Source: Embleya hyalina (GTDB lineage: Bacteria; Actinomycetota; Actinomycetes; Streptomycetales; Streptomycetaceae). Taken from it: DNA of 64,000 nt. The notes beneath the pieces are model-generated. The model was given only the letters and a program-made list of their open reading frames with translations. It made no database searches and was not told the DNA's origin. The position numbers and the translations under genes are program-made. Where the stretch lies: the NCBI RefSeq assembly GCF_003967355.1, contig NZ_BIFH01000056.1, positions 1 through 64,000 of the forward strand. The letters run 5' to 3'. This document shows, in pieces, positions 47,954 through 56,512 of this stretch. The stretch's first letter is position 1, and every line of letters begins with the position of its first letter.

Positions 47954-48643
47954 GTGATCCGATTCGACAACGTCAGCAAGACCTACCCGAAGCAGCCGCG
48001 CCCCGCGTTGCACGACGTCTCCCTCGAAGTGGAGAAGGGTGAGTTCGTCTTCCTCGTCGGGTCCTCGGGCTCGGGTAAGTCCACCTTCCTGCGGTTGGTC
48101 CTCAAGGAGGAGCGGCCGTCCCTGGGCAACATCTTCGTGGCGGGCAAGGACCTCGGCCGACTGTCCAACTGGAAGGTGCCCGCGCTGCGCCGCCAGGTGG
48201 GCACGGTCTTCCAGGACTTCCGCCTGCTGCCCAACAAGACGGTGTACCAGAACGTCGCGTTCGCGCTCGAGGTGATCGGCAAGCCTCGGGGCACGATCCG
48301 CAAGGTGGTACCGGAGGTTCTGGACCTGGTGGGGCTGGGCGGCAAGGAGGAGCGCATGCCCGGCGAGCTGTCCGGTGGTGAGCAGCAGCGGGTGGCGATC
48401 GCCCGGGCCTTCGTGAACCGGCCGATGATCCTGATCGCCGACGAACCCACCGGCAACCTCGACCCGCAGAACAGCGTCGGCATCATGAAGCTGCTCGACC
48501 GGATCAACCGGACGGGCACCACGATCCTGATGGCCACGCACGACCAGGCGATCGTGGACCAGATGCGCAAGCGCGTCATCGAGCTGGAGCAGGGCCGACT
48601 CGTCCGCGACCAGTCTCGCGGCGTGTACGGCTACCAGCACTGA
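47954..48643 (+). CDS. ftsE: Cell-division ATP-binding protein FtsE
   Basis: The protein has 229 residues. It is the ATPase of the FtsEX complex, which transmits a division signal across the membrane to peptidoglycan hydrolases. It has Walker [15 protein letters not shown], signature [14 protein letters not shown], Walker [14 protein letters not shown] and the switch His in [15 protein letters not shown] 47954 starts [13 protein letters not shown], the normal FtsE N-terminus; the open frame upstream has no homology. ftsX follows after 55 bases. Confidence 0.96.
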   Translation: MIRFDNVSKTYPKQPRPALHDVSLEVEKGEFVFLVGSSGSGKSTFLRLVLKEERPSLGNIFVAGKDLGRLSNWKVPALRRQVGTVFQDFRLLPNKTVYQNVAFALEVIGKPRGTIRKVVPEVLDLVGLGGKEERMPGELSGGEQQRVAIARAFVNRPMILIADEPTGNLDPQNSVGIMKLLDRINRTGTTILMATHDQAIVDQMRKRVIELEQGRLVRDQSRGVYGYQH

Positions 48644-48698
48644 TCCACCGGACCACCCGGCGCGGCAGTCCGGCCGCGCCCCTAGCGACTAGGACATC

Positions 48699-49604
48699 AT
48701 GCGCGCCCAGTTCGTCCTCTCGGAGATCGGAGTCGGTCTCCGCCGGAACCTGACCATGACGATCGCGGTGATCGTCAGTGTCGCGCTGTCCCTCACGCTG
48801 GCCGGAGCGGGTCTGCTGCTGCGGGTTCAGGTGAACGAGATGAAGGACTTCTGGTACGACCGGGTCGAGGTCTCGATCTTCCTGTGCGGCAAGAGCGACC
48901 ACGGGCCCGGTTGTGAGGGCGGCGAGGTCTCGAACGAACAGCGTGAGGGGTTCCGCGCGGAACTCAGCCGGATGCCCCTCGTGGAGAAGACCTACTACGA
49001 GACCAAGCAGGAAGCGTTCCAGCACTTCAAGGAGCAGAACAAGGAATCGCCGATCTCCGGCAGCGTGACCGCCGATCAGCTGCCGGAATCCTTCCGGGTC
49101 AAATTGAAGGACCCGACCAAGTACCAGGTGGTGGCCAGCGCGTTCCAGGGGCGTCCGGGCGTGCAGTCCGTCCAGGACCAGCGCAAGATCCTGGAGCCGT
49201 TCTTCAAACTGCTGAAGAACGCGCAATGGGCGGCGCTCGGGGTGATGGTCTTCATGCTCCTGGTGGCGATCCTGCTGATCGTCAATACCGCCCGGGTGTC
49301 CGCGTTCAGCCGCCGTCGGGAAACCGGGATCATGCGCCTGGTCGGCGCGTCGAACCTGTACATCCAATTGCCGTTCATCATGGAATCCGCGATCGCCGGG
49401 TTGCTGGGCGGCCTGATGGCGACCGGGTTGTTGAGCGCCGGGTTCTACTTCGGGGTGAAACAGGGGCTCGGTCAGCAGTTCAGCGCGTTCGACCTGATCG
49501 GCTGGGGTCCGGTGTTGATGACCCTGCCGTGGCTGATCGTGTTCGGTGCGGTGATGTCGGCGATCGCGTCGTTCTTCACCCTGCTGAAATACCTCAAGGT
49601 CTGA
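48699..49604 (+). CDS. ftsX: Cell-division protein FtsX
   Basis: The protein has 301 residues. The first membrane segment lies near residues 20-42, then an extracellular domain of about 130 residues (EVSIFLCGKSDHGPGCEGG, including two cysteines; later PESFRVKLKDPTKY). Three more membrane segments close the protein, with the conserved cytoplasmic loop RRRETGIMRLVGASNLYIQLPF. FtsX couples FtsE ATP use to hydrolase activation through its outer domain. A LytM-type hydrolase gene follows, a plausible partner. A strong hairpin separates the two, so the hydrolase may also have its own promoter. Confidence 0.96.
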   Translation: MRAQFVLSEIGVGLRRNLTMTIAVIVSVALSLTLAGAGLLLRVQVNEMKDFWYDRVEVSIFLCGKSDHGPGCEGGEVSNEQREGFRAELSRMPLVEKTYYETKQEAFQHFKEQNKESPISGSVTADQLPESFRVKLKDPTKYQVVASAFQGRPGVQSVQDQRKILEPFFKLLKNAQWAALGVMVFMLLVAILLIVNTARVSAFSRRRETGIMRLVGASNLYIQLPFIMESAIAGLLGGLMATGLLSAGFYFGVKQGLGQQFSAFDLIGWGPVLMTLPWLIVFGAVMSAIASFFTLLKYLKV

Positions 49605-49637
49605 GCACCGGCCGCATACCGGGTACCCGGAGCGGCC

Positions 49638-49675
49638 CGAGAGCCCCGCGGCGCCACGGCGCGGCGGGGCTCTCG
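49638..49675 (+). terminator. Hairpin terminator after ftsX
   Basis: A 12-bp perfect stem (CGAGAGCCCCGC and its complement) encloses a 14-base GC-rich loop that can itself fold. It starts 34 bases after the ftsX stop. Confidence 0.8.
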
Positions 49676-49775
49676 AACGTGTGTATGCGGCCGGATGGGT
49701 TCCGTGTGGGTTCGTATTACTTCCATACCGGTGTGTTCAGTGGCGATTCATGTGCATTCCGCGTTTCTTGTGATC

Positions 49776-51032
49776 ATGCGCAGAATTCGGACCAGGCGAC
49801 TCGGATTGTCGGTGCTCGTGGTGATCACGGCCGCCGCGGTGGGTTTCGTGCCCGCGTACGCCGACGGCGACGACGATGACGTGCGGGCCCGGAAGCAGCG
49901 CGCCGACGCGGCGGCCCGGGACATGCGGGCCGACCTGGACGCGTCGCTGGTCCGGCTGACCGCGGCGGAGAAGGCGTACGAAGAGGCCGAGGCGGCCGCG
50001 CCGGGGGCCCGGGCCGCGGCCGACGCGGCCCGGGCGAAGGTGGCCGAGGCGCGGGCCCGTACCGCCGATCTGAGCCACGGCGTGGAGCTGGCGGAGGCCG
50101 CGGTGACCACCGCGGAGGCCGAGTTGCGCGACGTGGCCGCCTCGACCCAGGCGGTGCGCGACGACGTGGCGCAGCTGGTGGGGCGGGCGTACCGCAGCGG
50201 GCAGATGGCGCAGTTGTCGATGATCCTGCGCGCGCAGACCCCCGCGGAGCTGCTGAGCAGCCTCCAGGGCTATCGGCGCATGGTGCAGACGGACCACGAG
50301 ACGATCGCGCGTCTGGAGCGCACCCGGGACGCGGTGGACGCCCGCCGGGCCGAGCTGGAGCGCCGCCGCGAGGAGGCCCGGCGCAGGCACGCCGAGGCCG
50401 GGCGGAACCTGGCCGAGGTGGTCGCGCTGGAGAAGACCGCGACCGAGGCGGCGGCCAGGGTGACCGCGCTCGGCGCGCGGCGCGAGGGCGCGCTGGCCGT
50501 CGCGCGCGAGGAGAAGGCGGCCGACCAGCAGCGCTACGAAGCGATCCGCACCGAGCAGAAGCGGCTGACCGAGCTGGTCGACCGCAGCAACGCGCCTGCC
50601 CGCGGGGCCGGGCCGCGGACGTCCTCCTCGGCCAAGGGCGGCGCGCTGTCCTACCCGGTCCGCGGCTCGGTCAGTTCGGGCTTCGGGATGCGCTACCACC
50701 CGATCCTGGAGTACACGAAGCTGCACACCGGCACCGACTTCGCGATCCCCGAGGGCACGGCGGTGGCCGCCGCCCGCGAGGGCACGGTGGTGCAGACCGG
50801 CTACAACGCCGCGTACGGCTACCGCGTGGTGCTCTCGCACGGGCGGGTCGGCGGTGTCGCGCTGACCACGACGTACAACCACCTGTCCCGGATCACCGTG
50901 CGCGAGGGGCAGCGGGTGGCCCGGGGCGACCAGGTCGGCCGCTCCGGCAACACCGGCTGGTCCACCGGCGCGCACCTGCACTTCGAGGTGCTGGTGGACG
51001 GCGACTTCGTCGACCCGGCACTGTGGTTGTGA
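49776..51032 (+). CDS. Secreted coiled-coil M23 (LytM) peptidoglycan endopeptidase, EnvC-like architecture
   Basis: The protein has 418 residues. The signal peptide ends about residue 28 (PAYA-DG). A long Ala/Arg/Glu-rich coiled coil covers roughly residues 30-290. The C-terminal M23 domain (about 300-415) keeps the zinc and catalytic residues: HTGTDFAIPEG (H-x3-D) and GAHLHFEV (HxH). The order coiled coil then LytM is that of EnvC, the FtsEX-controlled protein of E. coli, except that EnvC lost its active site and this one looks intact. The gene lies directly after ftsEX. ATG 49776 was taken as the start, but it lacks a good ribosome site, so an earlier GTG is possible. Confidence 0.88.
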   Translation: MRRIRTRRLGLSVLVVITAAAVGFVPAYADGDDDDVRARKQRADAAARDMRADLDASLVRLTAAEKAYEEAEAAAPGARAAADAARAKVAEARARTADLSHGVELAEAAVTTAEAELRDVAASTQAVRDDVAQLVGRAYRSGQMAQLSMILRAQTPAELLSSLQGYRRMVQTDHETIARLERTRDAVDARRAELERRREEARRRHAEAGRNLAEVVALEKTATEAAARVTALGARREGALAVAREEKAADQQRYEAIRTEQKRLTELVDRSNAPARGAGPRTSSSAKGGALSYPVRGSVSSGFGMRYHPILEYTKLHTGTDFAIPEGTAVAAAREGTVVQTGYNAAYGYRVVLSHGRVGGVALTTTYNHLSRITVREGQRVARGDQVGRSGNTGWSTGAHLHFEVLVDGDFVDPALWL

Positions 51033-51089
51033 CGGCCGGGCCGGCTCCGGGGTAATGGGCTTGCGGCCATGCGCGAGAATGCAGGGATC

Positions 51090-51569
51090 ATGGCGAAAGA
51101 GATCGGGCGCAAACTCATCGCCCAGAACAAGAAGGCGCGGCACGACTACCTCATCGAGGACACCCTCGAGGTCGGGCTCGTGCTGACCGGCACCGAGGTC
51201 AAGTCGTTGCGGGCCGGCAAGGCGTCCCTGGTGGACGGCTTCGCGAGCATCGACGGTGGCGAGGTGTGGCTGCACAACGTGCACATCTCGGAATACTCCC
51301 AGGGCACGTGGACCAACCACACGGCGCGACGCAAGCGAAAGTTGCTGCTGCACCGGCACGAGATCGACAAGCTGGTCCAGTCGACCCAGGAGACCGGCCA
51401 CACGCTGGTGCCGCTGAGCCTGTACTTCAAGGACGGCCGGGCGAAGCTCGAACTGGCGCTGGCCAAGGGCAAGAAGAACTACGACAAACGACAGACCCTG
51501 CGCGAACAGCAGGACAAGAGGGAGACGGAGCGCGTGATGTCGAAGTACGTGCGCGGCCGTCGGCAGTGA
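51090..51569 (+). CDS. smpB: SsrA-binding protein SmpB
   Basis: The protein has 159 residues. SmpB binds tmRNA and brings it to stalled ribosomes. It starts [20 protein letters not shown] and has the conserved [37 protein letters not shown] and the basic C-terminal tail [22 protein letters not shown] 51090 has AGGG about five bases upstream; the in-frame start at 51069 lies before the conserved part. Its RNA partner ssrA begins 143 bases after the stop. Confidence 0.97.
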   Translation: MAKEIGRKLIAQNKKARHDYLIEDTLEVGLVLTGTEVKSLRAGKASLVDGFASIDGGEVWLHNVHISEYSQGTWTNHTARRKRKLLLHRHEIDKLVQSTQETGHTLVPLSLYFKDGRAKLELALAKGKKNYDKRQTLREQQDKRETERVMSKYVRGRRQ

Positions 51570-51712
51570 ACCGGCGGCGAGGGTGACCGGCGGGGAATGA
51601 AGTGGACCGGTCCGACGTTGGACCGTACGATGTGCCTGGTTCGGCTCGAGCACGTGTGGCGAGTCGGGCCGTCGAGCAGGACACCCTCGGGTGGTTGCTT
51701 GAAAATTCAATA

Positions 51713-52079
51713 GGGGGTGATCGGTTTCGACTGCGGCTGTCGAAGCAGAGGAAGCGAGCCGAGGAAGCGACAATGATCTCGTTAACCATATGTCGCAAAC
51801 AAATAATCGCCGATACCAAGCGCGATTCCTTCGCCCTCGCTGCCTAAGCGAGTATCCGAAGGTGTCAGACCGGGTGCGTCCCCGCCCCGGATCCTGGCAT
51901 AATCTAGGGGACTCCACCGCCCGACCCGGTTACGGGGTCGTTCGGGACAAAAAACAGTAACTGGGCCCGTCGGTGTCTTGTCCACGTGAACACCGGGGCC
52001 GAGAAAATCGTTGTGGACTGCGCTCGGAGAAGCTCTGGTTCCGCACCGTAGGACGCGGGTTCAATTCCCGCCACCTCCA
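51713..52079 (+). ncRNA. ssrA: Transfer-messenger RNA (tmRNA)
   Basis: The 5' end GGGGGTGATCGGTTTCGAC and the 3' end with GCGGGTTCAATTCCCGC (T arm) and CACCTCC pair into the seven-base acceptor stem (51713-51719 with 52072-52078), one G-U pair; discriminator A 52079, then CC, so the final A would be added later. The tag frame 51809-51847 codes ADTKRDSFALAA then TAA, ending in the ALAA degron read by ClpXP. It lies after smpB, its partner. Pseudoknot-forming segments fill 51850-52020. A palindrome TTGAAAATTCAA (51699-51710) abuts the 5' end. tmRNA genes are common phage integration targets, but no integrase or repeated 3' end is seen. Confidence 0.95.
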
Positions 52080-52102
52080 CCCCTGTTGAAACCGCTGAAA
52101 CG

Positions 52103-52133
52103 AAAGCCCGGTGTGCCCGCACACCGGGCTTTT
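52103..52133 (+). terminator. Intrinsic terminator of ssrA
   Basis: A 12-bp perfect stem (AAAGCCCGGTGT and its complement) with a six-base loop (GCCCGC) ends in TTTT. It lies 23 bases after the mature tmRNA end and has the classic intrinsic shape, rare in this window. Confidence 0.9.
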
Positions 52134-52528
52134 CGCGTGCCCGGGCGGGTGCCCGTGACCCGCGCGGGCGCGGGCCGGGTCCGCCCGCACGGGGCTCCGC
52201 ACGCCGAAACGGCGGCCCCGAAGGACCGCCGTCTCGTTTCGTCGAGGACACCGACCCGCCAATGCTCGCCTCTCGGCAAGTGGTCCCTCGTAGGGACTAA
52301 TGGTTGGGCCCGGGGGCTTGGATCGAGCCGGTGTCGTCGACCAGCGTAACCGACCGTCCCGCCGAGCCCGGGGGATCGGCGAAGGACGAGGATCACAGTT
52401 TGCGTGGTCGGGGGGTCCGGGTAAGGGCGGGCCCCGGCCGCCACGCCGATGTCCACGAAGTGAGACCATCGGGAGCGATGCGACGTCGTGGGAGACGGGC
52501 GTCGCAGCGATCGGAGGAGAAAGAGTTC
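52134..52528. other. Intergenic region before the malic enzyme gene
   Basis: About 395 bases. The malic enzyme frame is open from 52304, but its translation before 52529 is not family-like. A partial inverted repeat with arms CGAAACGGCGG and CCGCCGT-CTCGTTTCG lies at about 52205-52243 and may be a second, weaker hairpin after ssrA. The ribosome site GGAGGA for the malic enzyme is at 52513-52518. No confident promoter was found. Confidence 0.4.
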
Positions 52529-53935
52529 ATGCCCGCAGCGCCCAGCGCCTCGTACTCGATCACGGCTCGACTGGAGGTCCCCGCAGGGGGTCCCTCGGTC
52601 AGTCGGCTCACCAACACGGTGGAATCCGCCGGGGGGTCGATCACCGCGCTCGACGTCACCGCGTCCGGCCACGAGCGCCTGCGGATCGACGTCACGATCG
52701 CCGCGACCTCGACCGATCACGCCGACCGGCTCGTGGAGGCGATCCGCGAGATCGAGGGCGTCACCCTCGGCAAGGTCTCGGACCGCACCTTCCTGATGCA
52801 CCTCGGCGGCAAGATCGAGATGCAGTCCAAGCACCCGATCCGCAACCGCGACGACCTCTCGATGGTCTACACCCCGGGCGTGGCGCGGGTGTGCCTGGCC
52901 ATCGCGGAGAACCCGGACGACGCGCGCCGACTGACCATCAAGCGCAACACCGTCGCGGTGGTCACCGACGGCTCCGCGGTGCTCGGCCTGGGCAACATCG
53001 GCCCCAAGGCCGCGCTGCCGGTCATGGAGGGCAAGGCGGCCCTGTTCAAGCGCTTCGCGGGAATCGACGCGTGGCCGATCTGCCTGGACACCCAGGACCC
53101 GGACGAGATCGTCCGGGCCGTGCAGGTGATGGCGCCGGGCTTCGCCGGGATCAACCTGGAGGACATCTCCGCGCCGCGCTGCTTCGAGATCGAGCGTCGG
53201 CTGCGCGAGACGCTGGACATCCCGGTCTTCCACGACGACCAGCACGGCACCGCGATCGTGGTGCTCGCGGCGCTCACCAACGCGCTGCGGGTGGTCGGCA
53301 AGAAGATCCGGGACGTGCGCATCGTCATGTCGGGCGCGGGCGCGGCCGGCACCGCCATCCTCAAGCTGCTCCTCTCCGCGGGCGCGGGCCACGTGGTGGT
53401 CGCGGACGTGCGCGGCGTGGTGCACACCGGGCGCGACGACCTGGGTACGGACCTGCGCTGGATCGCCGAGCACACCAACGAGCAGGGCCTGACCGGCACG
53501 CTCAAGGAGGCCGTGGTCGGCGCGGACGTCTTCGTGGGCGTGTCGGCGCCGAACGTACTCGACGGCTCCGACATCGCCGCGATGGCCACCGACTCGATCG
53601 TGTTCGCGCTGGCCAACCCGGATCCCGAGGTGGACCCGGCGGCGGCCCTGGAGCACGCCGCGGTGGTCGCCACCGGGCGCAGCGACTTCCCGAACCAGAT
53701 CAACAACGTGTTGGTCTTCCCGGGCGTCTTCCGCGGTCTGGTGGACGCGCAGAGCCGGCACATCAGCGACGACATGCTGCTCGCGGCCGCGCGGGCGCTG
53801 GCGTCGGTGGTCTCCGACGACGAAGTGAACCCGAACTACATCATCCCGAGCGTTTTCCACCCGGAGGTCTCCTCGGTGGTCGCCGCGGCGGTGCGGGACG
53901 CGGTGTTGGCGGAGCGTCAGAACCCTGCGGGATGA
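52529..53935 (+). CDS. NAD(P)-dependent malic enzyme with N-terminal ACT domain
   Basis: The protein has 468 residues. It oxidatively decarboxylates malate to pyruvate. The N-terminal 85 residues form an ACT-like regulatory domain (SYSITARLEVPAGGPSVSRL). The catalytic part has DDLSMVYTPGVARVCLAI with the active Tyr, VTDGSAVLGLGNIGPKAALPVM, INLEDISAPRCFEIE with metal ligands, and FHDDQHGTAIVVLAAL. The NAD(P) fold starts RIVMSGAGAAGTAI. ACT domains bind small effectors, so allosteric control is likely. ATG 52529 has GGAGGA about ten bases upstream. Cofactor preference cannot be read safely. Confidence 0.93.
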   Translation: MPAAPSASYSITARLEVPAGGPSVSRLTNTVESAGGSITALDVTASGHERLRIDVTIAATSTDHADRLVEAIREIEGVTLGKVSDRTFLMHLGGKIEMQSKHPIRNRDDLSMVYTPGVARVCLAIAENPDDARRLTIKRNTVAVVTDGSAVLGLGNIGPKAALPVMEGKAALFKRFAGIDAWPICLDTQDPDEIVRAVQVMAPGFAGINLEDISAPRCFEIERRLRETLDIPVFHDDQHGTAIVVLAALTNALRVVGKKIRDVRIVMSGAGAAGTAILKLLLSAGAGHVVVADVRGVVHTGRDDLGTDLRWIAEHTNEQGLTGTLKEAVVGADVFVGVSAPNVLDGSDIAAMATDSIVFALANPDPEVDPAAALEHAAVVATGRSDFPNQINNVLVFPGVFRGLVDAQSRHISDDMLLAAARALASVVSDDEVNPNYIIPSVFHPEVSSVVAAAVRDAVLAERQNPAG

Positions 53936-54170
53936 TCGTCGTACTGTCGGTCCGTATCCCGGTTGCGGGGCCCCCCGAACGGCCCCGTAATCTGCCGGAA
54001 CCGCGAAATCACGGGGCTTTCCCAGTGATTTGGCGTGTCCTTGATTAGCTTCCGGGCATGGATGAGTGCAGGATTCGTCCCCGGGGCAAGAACAGCGAGT
54101 TGGACTGAACCACGTTTGCGACCACGTTCCGTGGTCGTCGGCGGAGGTCAGCAAGACACGGGAGTGACAC
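53936..54170. promoter_or_regulatory. Leader region of the HU gene
   Basis: About 235 bases. A weak hairpin (CGGGGCC, 53966-53972, with GGCCCCG, 53981-53987) may end malic enzyme transcription. A perfect inverted repeat CGACCACG-TTC-CGTGGTCG (54119-54137) sits in the HU leader, and ACCACGTT also occurs just before it (54110-54117), suggesting a protein-binding site or a small RNA hairpin. GGGAG precedes the HU start. Confidence 0.45.
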
Positions 54171-54452
54171 ATGAACCGCAGTGAGCTGGTGGCCGCCCTC
54201 GCGGAGCGCGCCGACGTGACCCGCAAGGACGCGGACGCCGTACTGAGCGCGCTCGCCGACGTGGTCGGCGAGATCGTCGCCAAGGGCGACGAGAAGGTCT
54301 CGATCCCGGGCTTCCTCACCTTCGAGCGCACCCACCGTGCCGCCCGCACCGCGCGGAACCCGCAGACCGGCGACCCGATCGACATCCCCGCCGGCTACGG
54401 CGTCAAGGTTTCGGCGGGCTCGAAGCTCAAGGCCGCGGCCTCGGGCAAGTAA
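54171..54452 (+). CDS. hup: HU-family nucleoid protein
   Basis: The protein has 93 residues, the standard HU size without the long Lys/Ala tail of the second actinomycete type. It starts MNRSELVAALAERADVTRKD and carries GFLTFERTHRAARTARNPQTGDPIDIPA, the DNA-wrapping beta arm with its conserved Pro. HU dimers bend and compact DNA. GGGAG lies six bases before ATG. A perfect hairpin terminator follows. It converges with murA, the same arrangement I recall in Streptomyces. Confidence 0.97.
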   Translation: MNRSELVAALAERADVTRKDADAVLSALADVVGEIVAKGDEKVSIPGFLTFERTHRAARTARNPQTGDPIDIPAGYGVKVSAGSKLKAAASGK

Positions 54453-54475
54453 GTCCGTAGCAGCCCCGGTGGAAA

Positions 54476-54517
54476 CCGGAAGGGCGGCTTCCCCAGTGAG
54501 GGAAGCCGCCCTTCCGG
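54476..54517. terminator. Hairpin terminator after hup
   Basis: An 18-bp perfect stem (CCGGAAGGGCGGCTTCCC and its complement) with loop CAGTGA lies 23 bases after the stop. It could also act on the convergent murA transcript, whose stop is about 100 bases away. Confidence 0.88.
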
Positions 54518-54620
54518 CGTGTGGGGCCCGACCGGCCCTGCGCGGCCCTCCTCGGGCCCCTGAGGCCCCGGGAAGGGGCCATCGTGACCCGAGGGGTCGC
54601 GGTAAACGGCCGACGAACGG

Positions 54621-55964
54621 CTAGGCGACGCTCTCGGCGACCCGCATCGGCAGCTCCACGCGGGCGCCCAGGGCCTCCAGCTTGGCCTGGAAGTCCTCGT
54701 AGCCGCGCTCGATCAGATCGATGCCGGTGACCCGCGAGGTGCCCTCCGCGGCGAGCGCGGCGATCAGGTACGAGAAGCCGGCCCGCAGGTCCGGGATGTC
54801 CAGGTCGGTGGCGTGCAGCTTGGCCGGACCGGAGATGACCGCGGAGTGCTGGAAGTTGCGCTGGCCGAACCGGCAGGGCGTACCGCCCAGGCACTCGCTG
54901 TACAGCTGGATCGTGGCGCCCATCTGGTTCAGCGCCGAGGTGAAGCCGAGCCGCCGCTCGTACACCGTCTCGTGCACGATGGACAGCCCCGTGGCCTGGG
55001 TCAGCGCGACCACCAGCGGCTGCTGCCAGTCGGTCTGGAAGCCGGGGTGCACGTCGGTCTCCAGGGCGATCGCGTTCAGCGGCCCGCCCGGATGCCAGAA
55101 GCGGATGCCCTCGTCGTCGATCGAGAACGCGCCGCCGACCTGCCGGAAGACGTTCAGGAACGTCATCATGTCCAGCTGGCGCGCGCCGCGGACGTAGATG
55201 TCACCGTGCGTGGCCAGTGCCGCACAGGCCCAGGACGCGGCCTCCAGCCGGTCCGGCAGCGCGCGGTGGTCGTAGCCGCCGAGCTTGGCGACGCCCGTGA
55301 TCCGGATCACCCGGTCGGTGGTGACCGAGATGATCGCGCCCATTTTTTGGAGCACGCAGATCAGATCTATGATCTCCGGCTCCACCGCCGCGTTGGACAG
55401 CTCGGTGGTGCCCTCGGCGCGCACCGCCGCGAGCAGTACCTGCTCGGTGGCGCCCACGCTGGGGAACGGCAGCCGCACCTTCGCGCCCTCGAGGCCGTTG
55501 GGCGCCTCGATGTAGAGCCCCTCGGGGCGCTTGGTGATCACCGCGCCGAACTCGCGCAGCACGCTCAGGTGGAAGTCGATCGGCCGGTCGCCGATCATGC
55601 AGCCGCCCAGGTCCGGGATGAACGCGCGGCCGAGGCGGTGCAGCAGCGGGCCGCAGAGCAGGATCGGGATCCGGCTGGAGCCGGCGTGCGCGTCGATGTC
55701 CGCGACGTTGGCCTGTTCCACCTGGGTGGGGTCCATCAGCAGTTCGCCGGGCTCGTCGCCGTCGCGCACCGCCACGCCGTGCAGTTGCAGCAGGCCCTTG
55801 ACGATGCGCACGTCGCTGATCTCCGGGACGTTGCGCAGTCGGCTCGGCGCCTCGCCCAGGAGCGCGGCCACCATCGCCTTGGGCACCAGGTTCTTGGCGC
55901 CCTTGACCCGAACCTCGCCTTCCAGCGGGGAACCGCCGTGAACCAAGAGCACGTCGTCTTGCAT
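54621..55964 (-). CDS. murA: UDP-N-acetylglucosamine 1-carboxyvinyltransferase
   Basis: The protein has 447 residues. MurA adds enolpyruvate from PEP to UDP-GlcNAc, the first committed step of peptidoglycan precursor synthesis. It has KGAKNLVPKAMVAALLGE, the catalytic Cys in LGGCMIGDRPIDFHL (about residue 121, so a fosfomycin-sensitive type by that residue), and the catalytic Asp in FQTDWQQPLVVALTQATG. The C-terminus has DLRAGFSYLIAALAAEGTS. ATG 55964 (MQDDVLLVHGG) has GAGG five bases upstream; GTG 55976 is an alternative. Streptomyces usually carry two MurA copies; this locus beside hup is the one I know. Confidence 0.96.
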   Translation of the reverse strand: MQDDVLLVHGGSPLEGEVRVKGAKNLVPKAMVAALLGEAPSRLRNVPEISDVRIVKGLLQLHGVAVRDGDEPGELLMDPTQVEQANVADIDAHAGSSRIPILLCGPLLHRLGRAFIPDLGGCMIGDRPIDFHLSVLREFGAVITKRPEGLYIEAPNGLEGAKVRLPFPSVGATEQVLLAAVRAEGTTELSNAAVEPEIIDLICVLQKMGAIISVTTDRVIRITGVAKLGGYDHRALPDRLEAASWACAALATHGDIYVRGARQLDMMTFLNVFRQVGGAFSIDDEGIRFWHPGGPLNAIALETDVHPGFQTDWQQPLVVALTQATGLSIVHETVYERRLGFTSALNQMGATIQLYSECLGGTPCRFGQRNFQHSAVISGPAKLHATDLDIPDLRAGFSYLIAALAAEGTSRVTGIDLIERGYEDFQAKLEALGARVELPMRVAESVA

Positions 55965-56125
55965 GAATCCTCGCACTTCTGTTGGTGCCGGAACCGACAG
56001 GGAAGATGGGCCGACAGCGCTACACGGTAGTCGGATCCGTACCGCTCCCGTGTCGGGTCGTGGTGCCGATGAGGCCCGGGGAACCCGGGGAAAAGCGGGG
56101 TTCGGCCCGCGGACGAGGAGTGGGG

Positions 56126-56512
56126 ATGGCCGGGGGAACGAGGGGCGGCAGGCTCGCGTACTGCGCGTTCGCGGTGGCGGTGCTGGTGAATCTCTACCTC
56201 CTGTTCAATCCCGGCAGTCCGGGTGACCCGGCGCCGTTCGTTCCACATCGTGACAAGATCGTGCATTTTCTCTCGTTCGCCGCCATTGCCTGGACGGGTC
56301 GGCGTGTCGGATTCGGTCCGCTGCCGCTCGGCGCGCTCCTCGTGGGGCACGCGGTGGAGAGCGAGCTGGTCCAGCACTTCCTGCTGCCGCACCGCAGCGG
56401 TGATCCGTGGGACGTGCTCGCGGACGTGTGCGGGATCGGCGCCGGGCTCGCCCTCGCCGGCCGACTTCCTCGCCGGGCGGCACACCCTGACGCGGCGGTT
56501 GCGGGATCATGA
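56126..56512 (+). CDS. VanZ-like membrane protein
   Basis: The protein has 128 residues with about three or four membrane segments (residues 9-27, 45-60, 68-85, 100-118). HRDKIVHFLSFAAIAWTGRR and the late PHRSGDPWDVLADVCGIGAGL are typical of small VanZ-like proteins. The family is named after a teicoplanin-resistance protein but most members have no known role, so resistance should not be inferred. ATG 56126 has GAGGAG upstream. Its stop overlaps the next gene by ATGA. Confidence 0.75.
   Translation: MAGGTRGGRLAYCAFAVAVLVNLYLLFNPGSPGDPAPFVPHRDKIVHFLSFAAIAWTGRRVGFGPLPLGALLVGHAVESELVQHFLLPHRSGDPWDVLADVCGIGAGLALAGRLPRRAAHPDAAVAGS

Noticed and set aside
52072-52140. Integrated element using ssrA as attachment site
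   Set aside because: No integrase gene and no second copy of the tmRNA 3' end were seen; the flanks are core genes.
56126-56512. Glycopeptide resistance gene (vanZ)
   Set aside because: The fold is VanZ-like only; no other van genes are present, so resistance is not supported.
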